Source of the DNA: Flintibacter muris
GTDB taxonomy: Bacteria > Bacillota > Clostridia > Oscillospirales > Oscillospiraceae
NCBI RefSeq assembly: GCF_943192995.1
Contig: NZ_CALPCP010000032.1
Coordinates: 1 to 38,418 of the forward strand
Direction: 5' to 3'
DNA length: 38,418 nt
Within the stretch, counting starts at the first letter, position 1. Every line of letters starts with the position of its first letter. Positions 7,949 through 15,450 of this stretch are shown here, one piece after another. Position numbers and translations under genes: made by a program. A model generated the notes under the pieces. The model searched no databases, was not told the DNA's origin, and saw only the letters and a list, made by a program, of their open reading frames with translations.

Positions 7949-8044
7949 TTACACCTTTCCTTTTCGGTCAGCAGCTTTGTTTATCCATAGATCAACAAAA
8001 ATCTCTGCAATATCCAAAAACATATCGATTATAAAATCAAACAT
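7949..8044 (-). CDS. 31-residue hydrophobic peptide upstream of the XRE gene
   Basis: MFDFIIDMFLDIAEIFVDLW is followed by a basic tail (NKAADRKGK). It predicts one acidic amphipathic or membrane helix of about 20 residues. The ATG has a strong GGAGGGG site 5 bases upstream, and a promoter lies 36 bp further up. The stop is 25 bp before the XRE start, so the two genes form an operon. It is too short for most gene finders. Possible roles are a membrane partner or ligand of the repeat-domain regulator, or a small toxin; neither is shown by the sequence. Confidence 0.65.
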   Translation of the reverse strand: MFDFIIDMFLDIAEIFVDLWINKAADRKGKV

Positions 8045-8079
8045 CTGATCCCCTCCCTGCCGTTCCTTTTTCTGCCTCT

Positions 8080-8139
8080 AACATAGCAGATTCTGCCCCG
8101 CAACGTCAACCAAAAGCCCTTGGAAATCTGTCAACCAAA
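8080..8139 (-). promoter_or_regulatory. Promoter and direct repeats upstream of the peptide-XRE operon
   Basis: Minus strand: TTGACG (8109-8104), 18 bases, TATGTT (8085-8080). The decamer TTTGGTTGAC occurs twice (8114-8105, covering the -35, and 8139-8130), 25 bp apart. This spacing suits an operator for an HTH dimer pair, perhaps the XRE protein itself. Confidence 0.55.
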
Positions 8140-8246
8140 GTTAACATGAGCAAAAACAGCCCTGAAGGATGCTTCCCACAGGGCCAACGGTCAACAAAAA
8201 CTAGATTTTGTTTATCTCTATGGCTTAAACCTGTTAATACCGCACT

Positions 8247-8390
8247 TGTAGGGGCGGCCTGTGGCCGCTCGGCTGCAATAGAAACAGACAGCTTTTTTGC
8301 GGGCGGCCACAGGCCGCCTCTACGGGTAATACTCAAAATAATAGACAGCGGGCCGCCGAAAACGGCGGCCCCTGCACAGCGTCTGTAGAG
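8247..8390. repeat. Palindromic repeat, family C
   Basis: GTAGGGGCGGCCTGTGGCCG (8248-8267) pairs with CGGCCACAGGCCGCCTCTAC (8304-8323), followed by a hairpin GGGCCGCCG-AAAA-CGGCGGCCC (8350-8371) and GTAGAGGCC. It fills most of the 8140-8444 intergenic gap, where I see no gene. A half copy is at 28228-28248. Confidence 0.6.
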
Positions 8391-8444
8391 GCCAGTCCCT
8401 AACCGGTCCCCCTCTCTCAAGATTTTTTACGTTCGCTATAGTAT

Positions 8445-8801
8445 CTAAAGCCAGCTCAGATACTCCTCATCATGAAACGGCCGCTTCCACTCCACCTCAT
8501 TTTGCTGTGCCAGCAAAAGCAAATCTTTTTTCTTTCTGAGCAGTTCACGATCCAACCTGGCAATATAATATGCTGCGCCCATTTGACTGTCCGAACCATC
8601 ATAGTCGTCATTGAACAGAACATCGAAAAGCAGGTCCGCCAATGCCTCATCCTTCCGGTAAGCTGCCATAAATTCGTTGACAGCATCCGAAAAATCTCTG
8701 TAGCAGCACCATACCAGATATTCGTATAGAACCTCTCTGTTCCATTTCCCATTTTCTATTGGGCAAAGTGCTCTCAGCTCTTCCCAATTCTTAAAATACA
8801 T
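8445..8801 (-). CDS. Hypothetical protein, 118 aa
   Basis: A largely helical, acidic cytoplasmic protein with many aromatic residues (NWEELRALCPIENGKW near the start, LLFDVLFNDDYDGSD in the middle, EEYLSWL at the end). No family recognised. ATG 8801 is chosen over an earlier start because it has a GGAG site 5 bases upstream and the earlier frame runs through the aldolase terminator. It lies 68 bp downstream of fba with the terminator between, and no clear promoter is seen, so it may depend on read-through. Size and composition resemble small immunity-type proteins, which is only a hint. Confidence 0.7.
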   Translation of the reverse strand: MYFKNWEELRALCPIENGKWNREVLYEYLVWCCYRDFSDAVNEFMAAYRKDEALADLLFDVLFNDDYDGSDSQMGAAYYIARLDRELLRKKKDLLLLAQQNEVEWKRPFHDEEYLSWL

Positions 8802-8825
8802 GATTTCTCCTCTATGATAAATATA

Positions 8826-8854
8826 CAAAAAGGAAGCGCCGAAGCGCTCCCTTT
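8826..8854 (-). terminator. fba terminator
   Basis: On the minus strand GGGAGCGC-TTCG-GCGCTTCC is followed by TTTTTGTAT; it lies 15 bp after the fba stop. Confidence 0.85.
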
Positions 8855-8868
8855 TCAAAGCGGATCAA

Positions 8869-9837
8869 TCAAGCCTTGCCGTTGCAGCCCAGAACGTCCA
8901 CCAGCTTGTGGCGAACCAGCTCCTTGATGTTGGCGCGGGCGGGCTTGAGGTACTCGCGGGGGTCGAACTTGTCAGGGTGCTCATTGAAGAACTGACGGAT
9001 GGTGCCGGTCATAGCCAGGCGCAGGTCGGAGTCGATATTGATCTTGCAGACGGCGCTCTTGGCGGCCTCGCGCAGCTGGGACTCGGGAATGCCCACTGCA
9101 TCAGGCATCTTGCCGCCGTTGGCGTTGACCATCTTCACATACTCCTGGGGCACGCTGGAGGAGCCGTGGAGTACGATGGGGAAGCCAGGCAGACGCTTGG
9201 TCACCTCTTCCAGAATGTCAAAACGCAGGGGCGGGGGAACCAGCTCACCCTTCTCATTGCGGGTGCACTGAGCGGCGGTGAACTTGTAAGCGCCGTGGCT
9301 GGTGCCAATGGCAATGGCCAGGGAGTCGCAGCCGGTCTTGGAGACGAACTCCTCCACCTCTTCAGGGCGGGTGTAGTGGGAATCCTCAGCGGAAACGCTG
9401 ACCTCGTCCTCCACACCGGCCAGAGCGCCCAGCTCAGCCTCTACCACCACGCCGTGGTCGTGGGCGTACTCCACCACCTTCTTGGTGCCCTCAATGTTCT
9501 CCGCGAAGGACTTGGAGGACAGGTCGATCATAACGGAGGTAAAGCCGCCGTCAATGCAGGATTTGCAGGTCTCAAAGCTGTCGCCGTGATCCAGGTGGAG
9601 CACAATGGGAATCTCAGGGCACTCAATCACAGCGGACTCCACCAGCTTCACCAGATAGGTGTGGTTGGCGTAGGCGCGGGCGCCCTTGGAGACCTGAAGA
9701 ATCACAGGGGCCTTTTCCTCTTTGCAGGCCTCGGTGATGCCCTGGACGATCTCCATGTTGTTGACGTTGAAGGCGCCAATGGCGTAACCGCCGTTATAGG
9801 CCTTCTTGAACATTTCAGTAGAAGTAACAAGGGGCAT
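8869..9837 (-). CDS. fba: Class II fructose-1,6-bisphosphate aldolase
   Basis: A 322-residue zinc-dependent aldolase that cleaves fructose-1,6-bisphosphate to DHAP and glyceraldehyde-3-phosphate. LHLDHGDSF gives the catalytic Asp83 and zinc ligand His84; further metal and phosphate residues lie in IAIGTSHGAYK and VLHGSSSVP. Full length for the family. GGAGG precedes the ATG, and a promoter and a terminator bracket the gene, so it is transcribed on its own. Strong codon bias fits high expression. The next glycolytic gene, the phosphofructokinase, lies about 1 kb away and is divergent. Confidence 0.96.
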   Translation of the reverse strand: MPLVTSTEMFKKAYNGGYAIGAFNVNNMEIVQGITEACKEEKAPVILQVSKGARAYANHTYLVKLVESAVIECPEIPIVLHLDHGDSFETCKSCIDGGFTSVMIDLSSKSFAENIEGTKKVVEYAHDHGVVVEAELGALAGVEDEVSVSAEDSHYTRPEEVEEFVSKTGCDSLAIAIGTSHGAYKFTAAQCTRNEKGELVPPPLRFDILEEVTKRLPGFPIVLHGSSSVPQEYVKMVNANGGKMPDAVGIPESQLREAAKSAVCKINIDSDLRLAMTGTIRQFFNEHPDKFDPREYLKPARANIKELVRHKLVDVLGCNGKA

Positions 9838-9869
9838 GGGAATAACCTCCTTATAATTAAGTCCCTTTT

Positions 9870-9897
9870 ATTTTACCACATTTTCTCCAAATTGCAA
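9870..9897 (-). promoter_or_regulatory. fba promoter
   Basis: Minus strand: TTGCAA (9897-9892), 16 bases, TAAAAT (9875-9870). Confidence 0.7.
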
Positions 9898-9990
9898 CTG
9901 CCCAGCGGAAAAAAACTCCAGCTGGACAGGCTTTGCTTTTGTGGGATTTGTGAACGGGCACGCTCAGCCGCCGTCAGGACATGCGGCGTT

Positions 9991-10161
9991 TCAGTTCAGC
10001 GTGATATCCTCAATATCCACACCCCACGATGACAGCTTGGCAATAATTAACTTCAACTCATAATCCAGCTCGCTGTTTACCTGGTCCCCATTCGCTTTTT
10101 AAATGCGCTGCAACATACCATACTGGTCGATCATGACACCCATCAATTCTTTATCCGACAT
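9991..10161 (-). pseudogene. Broken small ORF (56 codons with an internal TAA)
   Basis: From ATG 10161, behind GGAAGGAG, the frame reads MSDKELMGVMIDQYGMLQRI, TAA (10101-10099), KANGDQVNSELDYELKLIIA and on to TGA at 9993-9991. The two halves make one plausible helical protein if the TAA is ignored (a single base change from AAA). The family is unknown to me. It is 86 bp downstream of the ribbon-helix-helix gene on the same strand, so it was probably the second gene of that operon. A sequencing error would explain it equally well. Confidence 0.55.
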
Positions 10162-10247
10162 GATAACATCTCCTTCCGTTGTCACAATCCGGTTGAACTG
10201 TTGAACTGCTAAATGTATTATAGCATATCAGGCGGCGAGTGTGAAGC

Positions 10248-10421
10248 TTATTCGCATTCGGACAGGGTATTGATATATTGCTCCAGGATAAATTCGATCT
10301 GCTTTGCCGCTGAACGCTTGTTTTTCTCTGCTTCAAGCTTGATTCTATCCAGCAGCGCAGAGTTAATCCGCATGGTAAAGCGTGTCTGGTCGTCCCGGGT
10401 AAAAGGATCGTGATTCTTCAT
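10248..10421 (-). CDS. Ribbon-helix-helix (Arc-type) DNA-binding protein, 57 aa
   Basis: A 57-residue Arc/MetJ-like protein. The beta strand TRFTMRINS is followed by two helices (LLDRIKLEAEKNKRSAAKQ and EFILEQYINTL), the standard RHH fold that binds DNA as a dimer of dimers. GGAGG precedes ATG 10421. The promoter has GACACC repeats across it, which suggests autorepression and control of the divergent 76-residue gene. RHH proteins are often antitoxins, but no toxin gene is recognised nearby. It is too short for a 60-residue ORF cutoff. Confidence 0.8.
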   Translation of the reverse strand: MKNHDPFTRDDQTRFTMRINSALLDRIKLEAEKNKRSAAKQIEFILEQYINTLSECE

Positions 10422-10444
10422 AGGGAGAAACCTCCTTTTATGCC

Positions 10445-10532
10445 ATTATGACACCGAAAATAAAAAAAGTAAAGACACCATATTGACACCAAAAAAACAA
10501 GTGTGTTACTATAACAAGAGAAAGGTGGTGTC
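10445..10532. promoter_or_regulatory. Divergent promoters with four GACACC operator sites
   Basis: GACACC occurs at 10450, 10474 and 10485, and inverted (GGTGTC) at 10527-10532. The minus-strand promoter TTTACT (10473-10468), 17 bases, CATAAT (10450-10445) is flanked by sites 1 and 2. The plus-strand -35 TTGACA (10483-10488) overlaps site 3, with a weaker -10 (TACTAT 10507-10512). Site 4 follows the plus-strand ribosome site. This is the expected layout for an RHH repressor controlling both directions. Confidence 0.65.
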
Positions 10533-10538
10533 AATAAG

Positions 10539-10769
10539 ATGACATATCAAGAATTACTCATGGACCTGGAGGCCCCCGTCAATCGGATCAGAGGCGGTAT
10601 CAACGCCATTGGCATCATGACCATGGGTCTGGCGCAAGTACAAGACCCTTATACAGACGGCTTCAACGTGGTCTGGAACTACCTGGTCGATGCCGAACGT
10701 GACCTCCGACGCTGCATTGCGTCAAAAGAAGAACATTTCGCTTCTCCATCAAACGGTGCGCCTCATTAA
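10539..10769 (+). CDS. Hypothetical protein, 76 aa, divergent from the RHH gene
   Basis: A small soluble protein (MTYQELLMDLEAPVNRIRGG… FNVVWNYLVDAERDLRRCI) with two predicted helices. It starts at ATG 10539 behind AAAGGTGG. It resembles small accessory proteins seen with prophage or mobile-element regulators, without known function. The GACACC array in its promoter ties it to the RHH protein. It is read toward the phosphofructokinase gene, which has its own promoter. Confidence 0.7.
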   Translation: MTYQELLMDLEAPVNRIRGGINAIGIMTMGLAQVQDPYTDGFNVVWNYLVDAERDLRRCIASKEEHFASPSNGAPH

Positions 10770-10777
10770 AGTTCCCG

Positions 10778-10806
10778 TTTACAACAGCGGAAATTTTTGC
10801 TATAAT
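10778..10806 (+). promoter_or_regulatory. Phosphofructokinase promoter
   Basis: TTTACA (10778-10783), 17 bases, TATAAT (10801-10806). Confidence 0.8.
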
Positions 10807-10866
10807 TGTCTGCGTTGAAAACTATTACCCTTTCGCAAAGGATATTTTAAATTGGAGGTAATCAAC

Positions 10867-12108
10867 ATGAGCAACACATTAAAGGGCTCCCTGATTATTG
10901 GTCAGTCCGGCGGCCCCACTTCGGTCATTAACGCCAGCGCCTACGGCGTGATCCGTACCGCGTTGGACTGCCCCGACATTACCGCCGTGTACGGCGCGGC
11001 CCACGGCATCAAGGGCGTGCTCAACGACAAGCTGTACGACATGGGCCAGGAGGATGCCAAGGAGCTGGAGCTGCTGCTCAACACCCCCTCCTCCGAACTG
11101 GGCTCCTGCCGCTACAAGATCGCCGACCCCGACGTGGACGACACCGACTATAAGCGTATTCTGGAAATTTTTAAGAAGTACGACGTGCGCTACTTCTTCT
11201 ATAACGGCGGCAATGACTCCATGGACACCTGCAACAAGATCTCCAAGTATATGCAGAAGGTGGGCTATGAGTGCCGTATCATGGGCGTGCCCAAGACCAT
11301 TGACAACGACCTGTTCGGCACCGACCACTGCCCCGGTTTCGCCTCCGCCGCCAAGTATATCGCCACCTCCTGCGCCGAGGTATACAAAGACGCTCGGGTG
11401 TATGACACCGGCATGGTGACCGTTATTGAGATCATGGGCCGTCACGCCGGCTGGCTGGCCGGCGCCGCCGCTCTGGCCGGAGTGGTGGGCTGCGCCCCTG
11501 ACCTGGTCTACCTCCCCGAGGTAGACTTTGACATGGACAAGTTCCTCGCCGACGTAGACCGCATCTACAAGGAGAAGGGCAACTGCATTGCCGCCGTCTC
11601 CGAGGGCATCCACTACGCCGACGGCACCTTTGTCTCCGAGGCCAAAACCTCCGCCACCGACGGCTTTGGCCACGCTCAGCTGGGCGGCCTGGCCGCTCTG
11701 CTGGCCAATGTGGTCAAGGAGCGCACCGGCGCCAAGGTCCGGGGCATTGAGCTGTCCCTGCTCCAGCGCTGCGGCGCTCATGTAGCCTCCCGCACCGACA
11801 TTGACGAGTCCTTCCTGGCCGGCAAGACCGCCGTGGAGGCCGCCGTGTCCGGCGAGACCGACAAGATGGTAGGCTTTGAGTGTACCCGTGAGGGTGGCCA
11901 GTACAAGTGTGAGACCAAGCTGTTTAACCTGTCTGAGGTGGCCAACTTTGAGAAGAAGGTCCCCCTGGAGTGGATCAACGCCGAGCACAATGGCGTAACC
12001 CAGGCCTTTATTGACTATGCCCTCCCCCTCATCCAGGGCGACGCCAAAGCCCCCACCGAAAATTCCCTCCCCCGCTTCGCCCGCCTGAAAAAGGTCCTGG
12101 CAAAATAA
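10867..12108 (+). CDS. pfp: 6-phosphofructokinase, PPi-dependent type
   Basis: A 413-residue PfkA-superfamily kinase phosphorylating fructose-6-phosphate. The substrate block PKTIDNDL (142-149) and MGRHAGWLAG are present. The donor-site motif is GGNDS (114-118), with an aspartate where ATP enzymes have the second glycine of GGDGS, and Lys143 in PKTIDND. Both residues are signatures of pyrophosphate-dependent enzymes. PPi use is therefore likely and the step reversible, but this needs assay. ATG 10867 is used because GGAGG lies 8 bases upstream; the frame also opens at a TTG (10852) that overlaps that site. A terminator follows directly, so the gene is monocistronic. Confidence 0.92.
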   Translation: MSNTLKGSLIIGQSGGPTSVINASAYGVIRTALDCPDITAVYGAAHGIKGVLNDKLYDMGQEDAKELELLLNTPSSELGSCRYKIADPDVDDTDYKRILEIFKKYDVRYFFYNGGNDSMDTCNKISKYMQKVGYECRIMGVPKTIDNDLFGTDHCPGFASAAKYIATSCAEVYKDARVYDTGMVTVIEIMGRHAGWLAGAAALAGVVGCAPDLVYLPEVDFDMDKFLADVDRIYKEKGNCIAAVSEGIHYADGTFVSEAKTSATDGFGHAQLGGLAALLANVVKERTGAKVRGIELSLLQRCGAHVASRTDIDESFLAGKTAVEAAVSGETDKMVGFECTREGGQYKCETKLFNLSEVANFEKKVPLEWINAEHNGVTQAFIDYALPLIQGDAKAPTENSLPRFARLKKVLAK

Positions 12109-12120
12109 TCGCAACCCGAA

Positions 12121-12148
12121 AGCCCGCCCCAGATGGGGCGGGCTTTTC
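12121..12148 (+). terminator. Phosphofructokinase terminator
   Basis: AGCCCGCCCC (12121-12130), AGAT, GGGGCGGGCT (12135-12144), then TTT. The next 160 bp to the J-protein stop contain no recognisable gene. Confidence 0.88.
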
Positions 12149-12309
12149 AGATTCATTTCCCGCATGACAAGGCTCCTTTTATAGCAATTATCAGATTTGC
12201 CGCCCCTAAGCTATGGTGTCAGCAATTTTGAAGCTTGCTATTGTCAAAGAAGAGGGTCTTCAAAACCCGCTGACCTTGATTTAAAGGTACATCTTAACAA
12301 GGATATATT

Positions 12310-15300
12310 CTACCGCCCGAACGTGTCATCCACCAGCGTCCTTCGAATCTCCTTGTAGGGCAGGGAGGCCGGAACAAACTCTCCGGGCCGGTCCACCAGC
12401 GGCTCGGTGTTGTCTATGTCGTCCAGCAGCAGGTCGATGCAATTTCGAATCCGTCCCAGGTCCTGGTGTACCAGACAAGCTGGGGCCACACGTCCCAGGA
12501 AGGTCAACGGGGCATCTGACGCGTAGACATCCGCCCGCTCCTTGTCGTCCTGGAGCCAGAGCATTACAAACCGTCCACTGTCCCGCAAGAGGATCAGGTG
12601 CCTCTGGTACACCTTGCCCTCCGCCCCCTTAAACGCCCAGGTCAGCCGCAGGCGGGCCAGCTTCTGCTGCATGAATTGAATCAGCGCCCCAGTCGCCTGA
12701 CCATAGCCGCCGGGGCGGATGTCGGCTGTGGTCCGTTCCCCTGTCAAACCTGTACATTCCAGCTGAACGGGGTAGCGGCTGGGAACAAACTTCGCCAGGA
12801 GGTAGTTTCTGCCCCGTCTGGGCGGAACACCTCCCATTTTTTGCTGGGCCATCAGCATCTTGTGTCTGGCATCCTGACGGCTCACATTGCAGGACCATTT
12901 CCAGCCGCCCTGGCCCCCGCTTTGCAGACGGCCCCAGCCCATCTGGGCCAGTACCTCGTCCATATCTCTCATAATAGACGCCACGCTGTTATGAATGGAG
13001 TATTTGGGCAGCTTTCCCAGACCGAAGGGCAGGTAGACAACCTCCTTATAGTCCACTGTCATGTACATCTCCACATCCGACAGCAGGGCGTACCAGTTTT
13101 CTCCATGCCCAAAGTCCCGTTCAAAGTAGAGGCAGGCGTATTTGCCGCCGTCCCGGCAAAGCACCAGCCGGCCCTGACTCCACTCCAGCTCCAGCCGCTC
13201 CAGCTCCTCCCGGCCAAAGCGGACCAACAGGGCGGAGAGCAGTTCCTCGGTGAGCGGGCGCATGGGCGGGGCATTTTCATCTTCCTCTATCAGGTCGGGA
13301 CGCCGCAGATGCTCCTCCACACCGTCGTTGGGCGTATAGTAGAGATTCCAGGGCAGCTCCCGCAGGCGGGAGAGGTCAAATCGGGTGGGCGACACGGCCT
13401 CGGCCAGCAGCCATTGGGCCGCGTCCAAAAGGTTCTCACCGTGGTCTGGATGGTACTCCCGCTGAACACGCCGCCCGGAGCCGGTCTGATGGTAGAGGGT
13501 TACCAGCTTGTCCCCCTCTTTCCAGAGGCAGACATACAGCCGCTCGCCTCCCTCTGCGTACAGCTCCAGGGGCAGGGCTTTTTCCGGCGGGACAGGCCGT
13601 CCGGTAGATTCTTCCACAGGCAGACAGCACACCTGTCTCGCCAGACAGCGGGCAATCAGGGCGTGGCCCTCCTCCGGGGCGGCGGTTTCTGCCAGACGGT
13701 CAGATATTACTTGAACCGCCTTGTCAAACAGGCCATAGGGCGCGGCGGTGATGGGCAGCAGGAAAAAGAAGCTGTCCCCCGCCTCTGCCGCCGTCCGCTC
13801 CCAGCTCAGGCAGGGGCGGTACACAGGCGCTCCATCTACCCAAAACTCCATGTGCAGCGGACAGAAATCCACTTTCACATCCCCCACAGTCACTGCCCTG
13901 GCCATCTCTCCAAAGCGGCGGCTCCACTCCTTCTGATAGGGCAAATTGCCTTCCAGATACTCCAACAGCGTTGTCCCGGTCTCCGGGTCCCGGGCGGTGT
14001 AAAAGCCGGTGTTGATCCAGTGACGGAACAGAGGCCGGAAGGCCAGAGACAGTGAGCCAGAGGGCATATCCGCCTGGGCGTCCTCCCAATTCCGGCGTTT
14101 GACAGTCTGCTCCCGCAGCTTCCTCTCCATCACCGCAACAACCTCCGCCGCCCTGGGGATGTGGGGGCGGGCCTGGTAAAAGACTAAAATGCGACGCACC
14201 AGGCTCTCTCCAATGTCCTCCAGCCGCCAGGGACTGTAGGTAAGCAGTTCCTTTTCCACAAAGCGGGGACTGACCAGCGCCCGCTGCACCTCCTCGCTGG
14301 CAAAAAAGGCGGCGGACGCCTTCTCCTCCCCCTCCGGATCGGCCTTGACCCGGGCCACGTGGGCCTCCAGATTTTTGTTCACCTGGAAGAAATTTTCCGG
14401 TTTTTCCTGGCCGATATCCGGGACCTTCTCCAGAACCCGGTCCCGCAGGGGGCCATAGAGGGCCTTCGCCCGGCCCATTATGGCGCTTTTCAGGTCCAGC
14501 CGCTGCCATGCGTCCCGGTACAGCGACTCAGGCAGGTCATCCCGCCGGAAAAAGTGAATGAACACCCGCAATCCCGCCGGGTGGCGCTCGCAGTCCGGGG
14601 CAACCTGCTGCTCACAGCGCTCCCGGATGTAGGACTGAGTGTAGCGGTTCAGTACCTCCCGGTAGGCGTCCAGCGCTTCCTGGTCCCAGCGCCCCGCCTC
14701 CGCCAGACGGATCAGGTGGCGGTAATCCTGAAAGCTCTGGAGCATGGCGAACTCGTTGCCCTTGGGCTTTTTGGGGATGGGCCCCTTTGCGGCAATGCGG
14801 AAAATAAAATCCATACCGTCAAATTCCGCCCCAGGCGCAAAATTGATGTGCCGTTCCCGACGCTCTACCTGAAATTTTTCCCGGTTGAGCTCCAGTTTCT
14901 CCTCCAGCGAATACTGGTAGACAACGCTCAGCCATGTTGCAAATTCTTTATTTGGCGGACAGGTCTGCTCCAGCTCCGTCACCTTCTCCAGCAGCAGGGC
15001 GGTAAACCGGCTGTCCCAGCCCGCGTCCAAAAAGGCGGGGGAGGAAAAATAATCCATCCACAGCTTGGGATTTTTCCGCTGCTTGCCCGTGTAGAGGTCC
15101 AGAAATGTCCGGATAGCCTCGCCTGCTTCATAGGGATTGGGCAAGCTGTCCGGAATATCATTCCGGAGCTGCCAGCCAGGTTCCTCCTCCGGTTCTTCTT
15201 CGGGTTCTTCTTCGGGTTCCTCCTCCGGTTCCTTCGGCTGTTCCGGAAATACCTCCCGGTCGGTCTCCCCGCCGCTCTGCTGCTCCTGCGCGTAGTTCAG

Positions 15301-15447
15301 CGCTGCCTGATATGCTTTGCGCAGCTTTAAAAAGCCCTCCGGGTCCTCCTCAGGGTGACAGGTTCTGGCTTTCTGGGCGTAGGCCCGTTTGATTGCAAAA
15401 ACATCCCGGGTGGGCTCCAGCTCCAGCACTTCCCAAATGCAGTCCAT
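12310..15447 (-). CDS. Giant J-domain protein 1 (1045 aa), HscC partner
   Basis: A large co-chaperone. Residues 1-55 are a J domain of the DjlB/DjlC kind (helix II IKRAYAQKA, then HPEEDPEGF and LRKAYQAAL). The Hsp70-stimulating HPD is HPE here (31-33). A short acidic linker repeats EPEE about four times (near 75-92). The remaining 950 residues have no domain I recognise, but align by eye over their length with the 17223-20483 protein (TGKQRK, CERHPAGLR, FRHW.NTGF, HMEFWV.G.P.YR, DTAAPEEG-like blocks). It has no signal peptide or membrane segment. ATG 15447 lies 3 bp after the Hsp70 stop behind GGAGGA, so it is the last gene of a coupled operon. It probably delivers specific clients to the adjacent Hsp70. 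Confidence 0.85.
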   Translation of the reverse strand: MDCIWEVLELEPTRDVFAIKRAYAQKARTCHPEEDPEGFLKLRKAYQAALNYAQEQQSGGETDREVFPEQPKEPEEEPEEEPEEEPEEEPGWQLRNDIPDSLPNPYEAGEAIRTFLDLYTGKQRKNPKLWMDYFSSPAFLDAGWDSRFTALLLEKVTELEQTCPPNKEFATWLSVVYQYSLEEKLELNREKFQVERRERHINFAPGAEFDGMDFIFRIAAKGPIPKKPKGNEFAMLQSFQDYRHLIRLAEAGRWDQEALDAYREVLNRYTQSYIRERCEQQVAPDCERHPAGLRVFIHFFRRDDLPESLYRDAWQRLDLKSAIMGRAKALYGPLRDRVLEKVPDIGQEKPENFFQVNKNLEAHVARVKADPEGEEKASAAFFASEEVQRALVSPRFVEKELLTYSPWRLEDIGESLVRRILVFYQARPHIPRAAEVVAVMERKLREQTVKRRNWEDAQADMPSGSLSLAFRPLFRHWINTGFYTARDPETGTTLLEYLEGNLPYQKEWSRRFGEMARAVTVGDVKVDFCPLHMEFWVDGAPVYRPCLSWERTAAEAGDSFFFLLPITAAPYGLFDKAVQVISDRLAETAAPEEGHALIARCLARQVCCLPVEESTGRPVPPEKALPLELYAEGGERLYVCLWKEGDKLVTLYHQTGSGRRVQREYHPDHGENLLDAAQWLLAEAVSPTRFDLSRLRELPWNLYYTPNDGVEEHLRRPDLIEEDENAPPMRPLTEELLSALLVRFGREELERLELEWSQGRLVLCRDGGKYACLYFERDFGHGENWYALLSDVEMYMTVDYKEVVYLPFGLGKLPKYSIHNSVASIMRDMDEVLAQMGWGRLQSGGQGGWKWSCNVSRQDARHKMLMAQQKMGGVPPRRGRNYLLAKFVPSRYPVQLECTGLTGERTTADIRPGGYGQATGALIQFMQQKLARLRLTWAFKGAEGKVYQRHLILLRDSGRFVMLWLQDDKERADVYASDAPLTFLGRVAPACLVHQDLGRIRNCIDLLLDDIDNTEPLVDRPGEFVPASLPYKEIRRTLVDDTFGR

Positions 15448-15450
15448 TGG

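Noticed and set aside
10248..10769. Classical toxin-antitoxin pair
   Set aside because: The RHH protein fits an antitoxin, but the 76-aa partner is divergent and matches no toxin family I know.
12598..14055. 485-codon plus-strand frame opposite J protein 1
   Set aside because: Antisense shadow with proline/glutamine-rich noise and no ribosome site.
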